From NCBI GenBank assembly GCA_964621755.1, contig CAZUPI010000016.1, positions 1-61,723 on the forward strand: DNA of 61,723 nt. The letters are read 5' to 3'. Shown one piece after another: positions 53,511 to 61,671 of this stretch (its first letter is position 1; every line of letters begins with the position of its first letter). A model generated the notes under the pieces. That model was not told the DNA's origin. It saw only the letters and a program-made list of their open reading frames with translations, and made no database searches. This DNA is from UMGS1696 sp964621755 (lineage in GTDB: Bacteria; Bacillota; Clostridia; Oscillospirales; CAG-272). The position numbers and the translations under genes were made by a program.

Positions 53511-55133
53511 ATGACATTTGACGAGAATATGATAAAGCGGTACGCGGAGAAAATCTATGGGTTTGCGTATTCGAAAACCGGAAATTCCCACGATGCTTGC
53601 GACCTGTCACAGGAGATTTTATTGAATCTTTGCGGGTGCGATTTTACAGATGTACAGTGTATGGATTCGTTTATTTATACGGTATGTCGGTATACGTGGT
53701 CAAAATTTCTGCGCAGGAACAAGCATGAGTGGGAGGCGGTGACGGTTTCGGGGGAAATCGGGGACTTCTTTGACCCGGCGAATGACGGGAATCCGGAGGA
53801 GTCTCTGGTTCAGCGCGAGACATATGACAGGCTGCGGCGCGAGGTGATGTATCTGTCGGGAGTGCGGCGGGATATTATCATCCTGTACTATTACGACAGG
53901 CTGACGTGCGCTGAAATCGCGGAACGGCTTAATATTCCTGCGTCGACTGTACGTTGGCATCTTTCGAAAATTCGAAGTGATTTGAAGGAGAGAATCGTGA
54001 TGACAGACGAACTCTATAAACCGAAGAAATTGAACATTGGGCATTTCGGATGGTATAGGAATGAGGTTTATACCGCGTTGGAATCGGATATTCTAATGCA
54101 GAACATCTGTATTGTATGCAGGGAGAAGGCGAAATCAATTGAAGAAATTTCCCGTATACTCGGGGTAGCGGCAGTGTATCTTGAAGATAAGATTGCCCGG
54201 CTGCTGTCGATGGACTATATGGTTGAGAAGAACGGAAAGTACTGCACGAACTTTTTTATACAGGATGCGCACTTTAAAATTGCGTCTTGTCGGTATGAGA
54301 GGGAGCATGTACCGGATGTTGCAGAGGCGTATTATCAGGTGGTGAAGGCTGCACTGCCGGCAATTCGCGCGGTTGGATTTGTTGGATGCGGACTGCCGGA
54401 CAACGAATTGATGTGGGACATGCTCGCGTACTTTATGATGCGTGAAATCGCTCGGACGGACGACCGGATGATACAGGAGCTTGGACTGGAACACGGTGCA
54501 CCGATGCGTCCGGACGGGTCGCGGCATTGGGTTAGGGCATCCGAGAACTGTGAGGATGTGCTTGCTTCTCCGGAGATGACGCCGGAGGTTGCGGAGTTTT
54601 ATAAAAACGCCGCTGTATATGGAATTAAGTGCTCAAGTAATTTTGAGGGAAGCGTCCGGTCGTATCAGTATGATATGGTTATCTTTAACAACCGTCGTAT
54701 ATTCGATTCGTATTACGTTACAGCGGCGTCGAAAGCGGCGGACCTTGAGCGCAGAGGAGCGGAATCCGATGAATATGACCGGGAACAGCTTGCGATACTG
54801 GCGAACAACGGATATCTGGAAATCACAAATGGACACTGCCAGCTGAATTTCCCATATTTTACGCATGAAGAAAAAGAAAAGGTCGACAGGATTCTCGACC
54901 AGTACACGGATGAGTTGCTCGATCGGGAGAAAGTTTATCAATCCTTTGTGGGATATGCGGCGTATATAGATGGGTTTATTCCGGCATACATATCGAAAAA
55001 CGAGAAGGCGCACTACAAAACTTCATTCGACCCGCATGTGCCGGTGCTGTGGTATCTTATGAATAAAGGTCTTTTGGAAAAGCCGGTGAACGTGAACGCA
55101 ATCTGCACGGTGGTATATGAATTTCAGGAATAA
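53511..55133 (+). CDS. Sigma-70-like factor fused to a large C-terminal domain
   Basis: 540 residues from the ATG at 53511, preceded by GAAGG. Residues about 5-75 match sigma region 2 (Y-A-E-K-I-Y-G-F-A-Y; A-C-D-L-S-Q-E-I), and about 110-165 region 4 (R-R-D-I-I-I-L-Y-Y-Y-D-R-L-T-C-A-E-I-A; A-S-T-V-R-W-H-L). Residues ~175-540 are not typical of ECF factors: a winged-helix-like piece (I-E-E-I-S-R-I-L-G-V; about 205-245) and a ~290-residue unassigned part. No anti-sigma gene is adjacent. The extension may sense a ligand and gate the sigma part (inference). Confidence 0.78.
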   Translation: MTFDENMIKRYAEKIYGFAYSKTGNSHDACDLSQEILLNLCGCDFTDVQCMDSFIYTVCRYTWSKFLRRNKHEWEAVTVSGEIGDFFDPANDGNPEESLVQRETYDRLRREVMYLSGVRRDIIILYYYDRLTCAEIAERLNIPASTVRWHLSKIRSDLKERIVMTDELYKPKKLNIGHFGWYRNEVYTALESDILMQNICIVCREKAKSIEEISRILGVAAVYLEDKIARLLSMDYMVEKNGKYCTNFFIQDAHFKIASCRYEREHVPDVAEAYYQVVKAALPAIRAVGFVGCGLPDNELMWDMLAYFMMREIARTDDRMIQELGLEHGAPMRPDGSRHWVRASENCEDVLASPEMTPEVAEFYKNAAVYGIKCSSNFEGSVRSYQYDMVIFNNRRIFDSYYVTAASKAADLERRGAESDEYDREQLAILANNGYLEITNGHCQLNFPYFTHEEKEKVDRILDQYTDELLDREKVYQSFVGYAAYIDGFIPAYISKNEKAHYKTSFDPHVPVLWYLMNKGLLEKPVNVNAICTVVYEFQE

Positions 55134-55211
55134 CAGATTTTTGTTCTACCTTCATACTCGGTGATATATCCGATTTTGCACACGCTGTATCCCATATTAC
55201 AGAGTGAAACG

Positions 55212-55265
55212 TTTGGGGAGATTTTAGGGGGACTTTTGAAAAAGTCCCCCTAAATGTCTCCCCAA
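55212..55265. repeat. Dispersed GC-hairpin repeat, copy 10 (most complete)
   Basis: Outer TTTGGGGAG/CTCCCCAAA and inner TAGGGGGACTTTT/AAAAGTCCCCCTA arms give a nearly full 54-base palindrome. This is the best template for the family. Located between the sigma-like gene and the GNAT fragment. Confidence 0.8.
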
Positions 55266-55266
55266 A

Positions 55267-55763
55267 TTAATATTCCACATTCCATTCTTCTTCGAGGATG
55301 CCGTATTCATATTTATCATGCCACTCACCGTGACATAAGCATACCTTTTTGAATTCGGCTTCCCGCCGCATGCCGAGCTTTTCCATAACTCTGCGGGAAC
55401 CATAGTTCTGGGCGTCGCAGGTCACGTGAATGCGGTGCAGACCAAGAGTGCTGAAGCCGTAGTCAATCATGGCACGTCCGGCTTCGGGAGTGAGGCCATT
55501 CTTCCAGTAATCGCGGTGCAGAATCCAGCCCAGCAAGGCTTGCCTTCTATCGTCTGAGAGGTATAGGCCGCAGCCGCCAATGACTTTTCCAGTTTCCTTT
55601 AACACCATGACAAATTCATAGTTCCGAACGACTTCACGAGACCACTCCTTTTCGCATTCGATGAGGTATTCGCGAGTCGCTCTTTCATCGTTTGTGCCCC
55701 AAGACATATAGTATGTATTCTCCGGACTGCTCGCATAGGCGTGAACAGCTTCAAAATCGCCGA
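55267..55763 (-). CDS. GNAT acetyltransferase (partial, cut by assembly gap)
   Basis: C-terminal ~165 residues of a RimJ/RimL-type GNAT: V-I-G-G-C-G-L-Y-L-S, W-I-L-H-R-D-Y-W-K-N-G-L-T-P-E-A (acetyl-CoA region) and S-R-R-V-M-E-K-L-G-M. Its N-terminus, perhaps 10-15 residues, lies in the N gap. The open frame across the gap is an accident of the N count; this is more likely a separate gene from the next fragment. Confidence 0.85.
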
Positions 55764-55863
55764 NNNNNNNNNNNNNNNNNNNNNNNNNNNNNNNNNNNNN
55801 NNNNNNNNNNNNNNNNNNNNNNNNNNNNNNNNNNNNNNNNNNNNNNNNNNNNNNNNNNNNNNN
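55764..55863. other. Assembly gap (100 N)
   Basis: Exactly 100 undefined bases, the conventional scaffolding gap of unknown size. It cuts the end of one GNAT gene and the start of another. Confidence 0.98.
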
Positions 55864-56376
55864 GTCGAGATATTCACCCCATGCAGATTTGAACTCCCCG
55901 CGTTGCTTTCCCTCCCATGTAAAGCCGCATTTTCTCGCCACTTTGCCGGACGCCGGATTTTTCGTTGCGTGGCGAATCACCAGACGATGCGCGCCTACTT
56001 CTTTAAAGAGAAAATCACGTATGCGGCTGACCGCCTCCGTCATGAGTCCTTGTCCCCAGTAGGCGGCGGACATGCAGTAACCGAATTCCATATAGTCGCT
56101 TTTGTCAGAATAGCGTACGATAGACACATTTCCGATGGCGTGTCCATCGAGAACCATAACCCAGTTGTAATTAAAGGGATTTTCGTATTGCGGAATCCAG
56201 AGATTCAGAATATCGCGGGTATCTTCCACAGACGTATGCGGCGTCCATCTGAGATATTTTGTGACACGTGGGTCGGACGCCCAGTTCTGATACATATCAG
56301 GCGCGTCGTCTAAGGTAAACCGGCGCAGCGTCATACGCGCGGTTGTGAGGGTTACGGTTCCTTTGTGTGTGAGCAT
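55864..56376 (-). CDS. GNAT acetyltransferase (partial, 3' end in the gap)
   Basis: First 171 residues of a RimJ/RimL-like GNAT: M-T-L-R-R-F-T-L-D-D-A, G-N-V-S-I-V-R-Y-S, Y-W-G-Q-G-L-M-T-E-A, N-P-A-S-G-K-V-A-R-K-C-G-F. Only about ten C-terminal residues should be missing. GAAAGG precedes the ATG. Substrate unknown. Confidence 0.87.
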
Positions 56377-56439
56377 AGCTGTTTTCCTTTCGTTTTATCT
56401 ATATTTTTTCCGTCCAATATACATGAGATGCTCCGACCA

Positions 56440-56731
56440 TGAAAGGTGTTCGGTCTTTTCGCAAAATATGCGTCGCCTTACAGAAGACGGAGGTCAACGC
56501 CGACTTTTTTGGCGTGTTCTCTGGCGGCTCTGACATTTTCATTCGACAGGTCAAACAGGGTTACATCGCATCCACGCCGGCGAGGTGGATGGAATATCTG
56601 CCCGGACAGCTGCCGATGCCTCGCTTGATATTACGGTCGAGAAAGCGGCAGGTCAGGAGTATTCTAGGCGTCCCGCTATCCTGTGCCATTTACCGTCCGG
56701 ATGATGTTATCATGTTCCCGTATGATATCAT
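56440..56731 (-). pseudogene. Degraded SAM-dependent methyltransferase
   Basis: Minus-strand remnants of a class I methyltransferase: G-R-Y-S-I-H-L-A, then after a frameshift C-D-V-T-L-F-D-L-S-N-E-N-V-R-A-A-R-E-H and V-G-V-D-L-R-L-L ending in a TAA (56478-56480). Earlier stops interrupt the front. Its putative ATG (56729-56731) overlaps the stop of the upstream GNAT gene as ATGA, suggesting it was once coupled. This explains the 350-base gap. Confidence 0.75.
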
Positions 56732-57231
56732 GGTCGCTCGTGTGAGACCTCCTTATTAAGAATGCGTTCCATGTGGTATAATCTGGGACGCATTCCCATT
56801 TTTTCGTAGAATTTTATGGCGTCCTTGTTAAAGTGGTAGACGCCGAGGTCGATGGTATAGCAATTTGCGTTTTCCGCTTCGTATAGGCAACGTTCGAACA
56901 GCCGGGTCCCGACTCCTTGACGGCGGTATTTTTTCGCGACGCAGATATCATCAATGTAGAACTGGTCGAAATCTATGTAGGTGGAATGATTCCGGATGTG
57001 CTTGATTTCTGCAAAAGCGTAGCCGACCGGTTCGCCGTTGTCAGATTCCGCAAGGAAGATGAAGTGATTTGGATCGTCGAGCATTTGCCGGAAGGTGGAT
57101 TCGTTGTAATAACGTGCCTCTGTGCGGAAGAGGTCGGGGCGTCCGGCGTGATGAAGGTCTGCGATTTCCGTTTGCAGGGGACGGATTTTCAAGCGGTCGT
57201 TCGGTATGGCGTGGCGGATGGTGATATTCAT
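56728..57231 (-). CDS. GNAT-family N-acetyltransferase
   Basis: 167 residues from the ATG at 57229-57231, preceded by AAAGGA. GNAT motifs: I-D-D-I-C-V-A-K-K-Y-R-R-Q-G-V-G-T-R-L-F (acetyl-CoA loop R-R-x-G-x-G) and F-Y-E-K-M-G-M-R-P-R. Four bases after the methyltransferase gene, so in the same attenuated operon. Substrate unknown; a small-molecule or antibiotic target is possible. Confidence 0.9.
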   Translation of the reverse strand: MNITIRHAIPNDRLKIRPLQTEIADLHHAGRPDLFRTEARYYNESTFRQMLDDPNHFIFLAESDNGEPVGYAFAEIKHIRNHSTYIDFDQFYIDDICVAKKYRRQGVGTRLFERCLYEAENANCYTIDLGVYHFNKDAIKFYEKMGMRPRLYHMERILNKEVSHERP

Positions 57232-57235
57232 TTTA

Positions 57236-58027
57236 TCAGTCCTTTCGTAAGATGTCGAGGGTGTGGTTGGAGATTCCCACCATGTCCGCACGCTCGCAGA
57301 TATAGAAGTGGTATTTCAGATATTGCTCGAATTCAAAATCATCCAGAGAATCGACCATTTCCGGGTGGTACTTCGTATACATATCGGTTCCGACAAAGTG
57401 AAGCCGTTTGGCCGGAAGCCGGTTTACGAGGCGGTCGATTTCCTCGCGTCTCCACAGAACAAAGACATCCTCGGGGGTAGAGTCGCATTTGAAAGTTTCG
57501 CGGTCGACAAGTCCGCGTTCAAGCTCTGCCTTCAGGTTGTGTTTTCCGAAGAGATATTGGATGACAGTGCTCTCATTCATGCAGTAACTTGCCGCCATGA
57601 TGCCGCCGGACTTTGTCACGCGCACGGCTTCAGAGAGGGCTCTCATCCGCTCATCGTCGGTGAATAGATGGTACATCGGTCCGAGCAGGAGAGTAACGTC
57701 GTAGGTATTGTCCGAAAGAAAGGACAGGTCGGTGGCGTTCCCTTGGCGGATGGTCACGTTCTCATCGGGTTCGGTATTCTCGCGAAACAGCTCAATGTTG
57801 CGCGGAATCAATTCGACAGCATCGACGGTATATCCGGCGCGTGCAAAAAAATGCGAGTATCGGCCGCTCGCCGCACCGATTTCGAGAATTTTCATGCCGG
57901 GCTTTAGGTATCGTTCGACATAGCGGATGGTCGTCAAAAATTCGATGGAGCCATTTTTGGAAGAGAATCTCATATGTTCGTCATATGAGCTGTAGTAATT
58001 GTTCAGACAATCGAATGCGGTGTTCAC
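57236..58027 (-). CDS. Class I SAM-dependent methyltransferase
   Basis: 263 residues from a GTG start at 58025-58027 preceded by AGGAGG. Motif I reads I-L-E-I-G-A-A-S-G-R-Y-S, post-I V-D-A-V-E-L, and motif II D-V-T-L-L-L-G-P-M-Y-H-L. The substrate class is not evident. A strong terminator stands 24 bases before the start, behind a structured leader, so expression should depend on antitermination. Operon with the downstream GNAT gene. Confidence 0.9.
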   Translation of the reverse strand: MNTAFDCLNNYYSSYDEHMRFSSKNGSIEFLTTIRYVERYLKPGMKILEIGAASGRYSHFFARAGYTVDAVELIPRNIELFRENTEPDENVTIRQGNATDLSFLSDNTYDVTLLLGPMYHLFTDDERMRALSEAVRVTKSGGIMAASYCMNESTVIQYLFGKHNLKAELERGLVDRETFKCDSTPEDVFVLWRREEIDRLVNRLPAKRLHFVGTDMYTKYHPEMVDSLDDFEFEQYLKYHFYICERADMVGISNHTLDILRKD

Positions 58028-58050
58028 GTGCTTGCGCCTCCTGTTTGATG

Positions 58051-58093
58051 AAAAAATAAAAACGGCGTCAGATGAAGAGTGTCTAACACCGTT
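58051..58093 (-). terminator. Terminator arm of the methyltransferase attenuator
   Basis: Minus strand: AACGGTGTTAGA pairs with TCTGACGCCGTT (12 bp, two G-U), followed by TTTATTTTTT. Lies between the leader ORF and the methyltransferase ribosome site. Confidence 0.9.
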
Positions 58094-58264
58094 CGGTTTT
58101 CAAATTTGTACCGGGATAATACTATTTAATTTTTTAATTTATAGTATTATGGGTATAAAAAGATAAGCCCGAACGGATGAAACACAAGGAATCTTGCTTC
58201 CCATGCGGGTGAATAATCAGCGGTATTATACATAATTTTTATATAGTTATCCATTCTTTCGGGC
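58089..58264 (-). promoter_or_regulatory. Attenuator leader with mutually exclusive pairings
   Basis: Segment 1 GCCCGAA (58264-58258) can pair with segment 2 TTCGGGC (58173-58167). Segment 2, as CCGTTCGG (58176-58169), can instead pair with CCGAACGG (58096-58089), which overlaps the 5' arm of the terminator. A perfect 10-bp hairpin (ATAATACTAT/ATAGTATTAT, 58116-58150) lies between and would bring 2 and 3 together. A classic attenuation layout. Confidence 0.75.
58147..58254 (-). CDS. 35-codon leader peptide ORF
   Basis: Starts M-D-N-Y-I-K-I-M-Y-N and ends F-G-L-I-F-L-Y-P. AAGGA lies 11 bases before the ATG, a little far. Segment 1 of the attenuator sits between ribosome site and ATG, and segment 2 covers codons 26-29 (H-P-F-G). 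A stalled ribosome in the first half would block 1:2 pairing and favour antitermination. No run of a single amino acid, so stalling by a ribosome-targeting compound is more plausible than amino-acid starvation. Confidence 0.6.
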   Translation of the reverse strand: MDNYIKIMYNTADYSPAWEARFLVFHPFGLIFLYP

Positions 58265-58295
58265 ATCCTTTCATGAGATTTGAAAAATTTAACAT

Positions 58296-58324
58296 AGTAT
58301 ATCACAATACTGGAGATTTGTCAA
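58296..58324 (-). promoter_or_regulatory. Promoter of the attenuated methyltransferase operon
   Basis: Minus strand: perfect TTGACA (58324-58319), 17-base spacer, TATACT (58301-58296). Expected start near 58288, giving a leader of about 240 nt to the terminator. Confidence 0.85.
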
Positions 58325-58378
58325 TGAAATAATTAAAAAACAATGCTTCGATAGTTCACAAAAATATGTTGGCAAATG

Positions 58379-58407
58379 TTGTAATATCAGCTAAAGTGTG
58401 ATAGAAT
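58379..58407 (+). promoter_or_regulatory. Putative promoter of the APH-like kinase gene
   Basis: TTGTAA (58379-58384), 17-base spacer, TAGAAT (58402-58407). Moderate match, divergent from the attenuated operon. Confidence 0.55.
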
Positions 58408-58436
58408 AAGATAATACGTACAAGAAGGAGAACACA

Positions 58437-59330
58437 ATGGAGTTGCTTCAACATTCGATTCAGAATCTTGAGGATTGGAGCAGGCTTTTCCAGAATGCGG
58501 AAGTGTTTGCGCCGCTTATCAGACATATTTTGAACCTGCACGGACTGCCGCAGGAGAAGATTGTAAATACCACGCCAGGTTCCAACGCAGTCTTTCGCGT
58601 GGGGAAGTATATCGTCAAAATTTTTGCACCGGATGATATCGGATGGGATTGTGCGGAGGATTTTGCGACTGAGATTTTCACCATGGAGCGAGCGAATGGA
58701 CTTGGAATATCTGTGCCGCAGCTCATCGCACACGGGGTTATCGAGGACCGGTATTTGATCCGGTATCTTGTGATGGAATTTGTACATGGGGTGGAATTCG
58801 GAAAAATACGGTTGACGGACGAGCAGAAATATGACGTCGGCGTACAGGTCCGTGAAATATGTGCGAAAATGAACACGCCGTGCGAGCGGTTTAACAGTTA
58901 CGATTTTATTGCGGATTCTCTCGAAAATGACGAATGGGACAGTTTCCCTGAATCATTCCGTCGCGAGAGGGCGGCGTACATCCAAAACCACCGCCACGGA
59001 GAAGCGGTATGCGTACACGGCGATATTCACGTTGATAACGCGATATACGGCGAGGATGGGCGTGTGTGGCTTCTCGACTTTGCGGATTCGGTTATAGCCC
59101 CCGTTGAATATGAGTACGCGGCGCTGATTCCCGGGCTGTTCCGGATGCAGAAGCCGTACCTCGACGGATTCTTCGGTGAATGGGATTTGGAAAAGCTGAC
59201 GGAGAAACTGACATATGGGCTGTGCCTGCATAAATTCGGCGCACTGATTCTTGCAGACCGCCTCTGTAAGCATTTGACAGTCGACAGCATCAATACGGTG
59301 AGACGCGCGATTGCTGCTGCGATAAAATAG
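58437..59330 (+). CDS. Aminoglycoside-phosphotransferase-family kinase
   Basis: 297 residues. APH/choline-kinase fold: K-Y-I-V-K-I-F-A (ATP lysine), catalytic loop V-C-V-H-G-D-I-H-V-D-N-A-I-Y, and metal motif W-L-L-D-F-A-D. The substrate could be an antibiotic, a sugar or a metabolite; most such genes in Clostridia are uncharacterised. AAGGAG precedes the ATG. Divergent from the attenuator-methyltransferase-GNAT operon, which makes a resistance-like function conceivable. Confidence 0.85.
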   Translation: MELLQHSIQNLEDWSRLFQNAEVFAPLIRHILNLHGLPQEKIVNTTPGSNAVFRVGKYIVKIFAPDDIGWDCAEDFATEIFTMERANGLGISVPQLIAHGVIEDRYLIRYLVMEFVHGVEFGKIRLTDEQKYDVGVQVREICAKMNTPCERFNSYDFIADSLENDEWDSFPESFRRERAAYIQNHRHGEAVCVHGDIHVDNAIYGEDGRVWLLDFADSVIAPVEYEYAALIPGLFRMQKPYLDGFFGEWDLEKLTEKLTYGLCLHKFGALILADRLCKHLTVDSINTVRRAIAAAIK

Positions 59331-59406
59331 AGCAAATTTCTCAAAGTTCATAGTATTTTCATATTTGTGTGGTATTCTGTAAAAAATGTGGGGAAGGCGG
59401 AAAATC

Positions 59407-60672
59407 ATGAATACGATTGATTTTGGAATGAAAGTGCCGGTCCGGGAAAGCTATGACGTGATTGTATGCGGCGGCGGTATTGCCGGTTGTTCGGCTGCCC
59501 TTGAAGGGGCGAGACTTGGCAAAAAAGTCATGCTTATTGAAAAAACGACTGTGCTCGGCGGACTTGCGACGATGGGACTTATCAATTTCTTTGTGCCTAT
59601 GTGCAATGGACGCGGAAAAATAATCTGTAAAGGGATGGCGGAAGAATTTCTTCGGCTGTCGATAAAATACGGCTACGATACCATTCCGGAACAGTGGAGA
59701 GATGGTGAGCCGACCGAACAGACCGGTTGGAGGTACATGACCGGTTACTCACCTTACATTTTCGCGATGCAGCTCACCGAAATCCTGTGCGACACCGGTG
59801 TGAAGCTCCTGTTTGACTGTGTGGCTTCCTATCCCATCATGGATGGCGGTCACTGCACGGGGATCGTTACCGACAGCAAGTCCGGACTGGAATTCTACGG
59901 TGCGGCGCAGATTATCGATACTACCGGCGACTGTGATATCGTAAAACGCGCCGGAATACCAACTGTAGACGGACGCAATTTTTATACCTATACTGCAAGA
60001 CAAGTCACGCTCGAAAGCTGCAAAAAAGCGGTTGAAACCGGACGTGCGGAAAAAGCGGTGGTGGGTATCTCAGGCGGCAGTGCGAATCTGTATGGCGGCG
60101 GTCAGCCGGAAGGGGTACCGCTGTACTGGGGAAGCAATGTGGAGGGCGTGTCGGATTACCTGATACGCAATCAGCTCGAAATACTTGAAAAGCTGAAGAC
60201 CAGTGATCGCCTCTCACGCGAGGTCACCACGCTTCCGATGATGCCGCAATTCCGAACCACGCGTCGCATGGATGGGGACATTACTGTCCATGAGGAGGAT
60301 AAGTACAAACATTTTGAGGATTCCGTATGTGCCATTAACGATTTTGATCGCCGCGATTTTTTGTATGAGGTTCCGCTTCGCTCTCTCACCCGCCGCGGGT
60401 TTGACAACATTATGACTGCGGGACGCAGCGCTTCTGCGGAGGGATACGCATGGGATGTGTTCCGCGTGATTCCCCCGGCGATTCTGACCGGTCAGGCTGC
60501 CGCTGTAGTGGCGTGCAATGCAATCGACAGAGGATGCGCAGTGTCAGACTGCGACATCAAGGCGGTGCAGATGAAGCTCGAAAGCGAGAATGTCATGATT
60601 CACTTTGACAACTCGCTCATTCCCACAAACGGAGAAGGAGGAGAAAACGGACATGCGGAAGGGCATATTTGA
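59407..60672 (+). CDS. FAD-dependent oxidoreductase
   Basis: 421 residues from the ATG at 59407, with AAGGCGG upstream. Dinucleotide motif V-C-G-G-G-I-A-G-C-S-A-A near the start and E-K-T-T-V-L-G-G-L-A-T-M-G, typical of the FAD-dependent family with a glycine-rich second loop; D-T-T-G-D-C-D-I and I-M-T-A-G-R-S-A-S-A-E-G mark the C-terminal FAD region. Substrate unknown. Its end overlaps the FNT-type channel gene by 20 bases. Confidence 0.88.
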   Translation: MNTIDFGMKVPVRESYDVIVCGGGIAGCSAALEGARLGKKVMLIEKTTVLGGLATMGLINFFVPMCNGRGKIICKGMAEEFLRLSIKYGYDTIPEQWRDGEPTEQTGWRYMTGYSPYIFAMQLTEILCDTGVKLLFDCVASYPIMDGGHCTGIVTDSKSGLEFYGAAQIIDTTGDCDIVKRAGIPTVDGRNFYTYTARQVTLESCKKAVETGRAEKAVVGISGGSANLYGGGQPEGVPLYWGSNVEGVSDYLIRNQLEILEKLKTSDRLSREVTTLPMMPQFRTTRRMDGDITVHEEDKYKHFEDSVCAINDFDRRDFLYEVPLRSLTRRGFDNIMTAGRSASAEGYAWDVFRVIPPAILTGQAAAVVACNAIDRGCAVSDCDIKAVQMKLESENVMIHFDNSLIPTNGEGGENGHAEGHI

Positions 60673-61252
60673 AGGTGCTGCCGCTGGAATTCTGATTGGC
60701 ATTGGCGGGTCGGTTTTCTGTGCATGCGAAAATAAAGTAGTCGGGGCGGTGTTCTTTACCGTTGCGCTTCTGTCAATATGCCTGCTCGGGCTGCAATTAT
60801 TCACGGGCAAGGTGGGATTTTTGATTGCAAGCCATACAAAAGCAGATTTTATATCCCTCTTGGGATGCCTTATCGGAAACATGATAGGAACGCTTGTGTG
60901 CGCGGTCATGGTCTACTTTGGTCGGAATCCCCTGTCGGTAAGGGCGGGGGAACTGGTTGCTGCGAAGCTGGAGATTCCGCTGTTTTCAGTGTTTTTGTCA
61001 GCAATCCTCTGTGGGGTATTGATGTATACGGCGGTATCCTGCTATAAAGTAAAAAACACCATCGCGGCGATACTTTTCTGCGTTCCGGTGTTTATTCTGT
61101 CGGGATTCGAGCATTCCATCGCGGACATGTTCTACTTTTTTGCGGCGATGCGCTTTGATATGCAGTCGGTGTTTTTTATCGTGACGGTTATTCTCGGCAA
61201 TGCGATTGGCGGCATGCTGATTCCTGCGTTGGTGAAACTTGGAGGAAAATAA
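60653..61252 (+). CDS. Formate/nitrite transporter family channel
   Basis: 199 residues from the ATG at 60653, preceded by GGAGAAGGAGGAG. Six hydrophobic segments and the family motif S-G-F-E-H-S-I-A-D-M-F-Y, plus F-T-G-K-V-G-F near the first half. Shorter than FocA (about 280), as in a clostridial subgroup. Transports a small monovalent anion such as formate, nitrite or hydrosulfide. Translationally coupled to the oxidoreductase. Confidence 0.88.
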   Translation: MRKGIFEGAAAGILIGIGGSVFCACENKVVGAVFFTVALLSICLLGLQLFTGKVGFLIASHTKADFISLLGCLIGNMIGTLVCAVMVYFGRNPLSVRAGELVAAKLEIPLFSVFLSAILCGVLMYTAVSCYKVKNTIAAILFCVPVFILSGFEHSIADMFYFFAAMRFDMQSVFFIVTVILGNAIGGMLIPALVKLGGK

Positions 61253-61257
61253 TACAT

Positions 61258-61647
61258 ATGTCGGAAAAAGAAAAAAGTCCGGACAGCCTGACAACGGTAA
61301 AATATGCGTTCAAAGCGTCCATTCCGGTTATGGCGGGATACCTTGTTCTTGGAATGGGGTTTGGGATTTTTTTAAACAGCAAGGGCTACTCATGGTGGTG
61401 GGCAGCCCTTATGAGCGGAATCATCTATGCGGGTTCGATGCAGTACGTGACGGTTGATCTGCTGACGGGAGGGGCTTCTATCATCGCGGCGGCGCTGATG
61501 ACGCTGATGTTCAACATCAGGCATTTGTTTTACGGAATTACGATGCTGGAACGTTATAAGAATACCGGCGCGGCAAAGCTGTGGCTTCGTAAAACATATT
61601 TGCGTGAAATCTTGAAAACCTTGAGTTTTCAATGGGTTGCGGCGTGA
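61258..61647 (+). pseudogene. azlC: Truncated azlC-like branched-chain amino acid exporter subunit
   Basis: 129 residues. AzlC features are clear at first: I-P-V-M-A-G-Y-L-V-L-G-M-G-F-G, Y-A-G-S-M-Q-Y-V, F-N-I-R-H-L-F-Y-G-I-T-M-L. After Y-K-N-T-G-A-A-K the sequence leaves the family, runs L-R-K-T-Y-L-R-E-I-L and stops, about 100 residues short of the usual ~230. No AzlD gene follows; a terminator does. Probably a 3'-deleted remnant, though a short expressed product cannot be excluded. Confidence 0.7.
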
Positions 61648-61671
61648 CCTCGGTCACGCCGTTTCCCTTTT
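61640..61671. terminator. Terminator at the azlC truncation point
   Basis: CGGCGTGACC (61640-61649) and GGTCACGCCG (61652-61661) form a perfect 10-bp stem, followed by TTTCCCTTTT. It overlaps the stops of both the truncated azlC and the minus-strand gene at the edge. Confidence 0.75.

Noticed and set aside
55267..56376. Single 369-codon tandem GNAT gene
   Set aside because: The middle is 100 N of unknown true length; each half is a nearly complete GNAT, so two genes cut by an assembly gap is the simpler reading.
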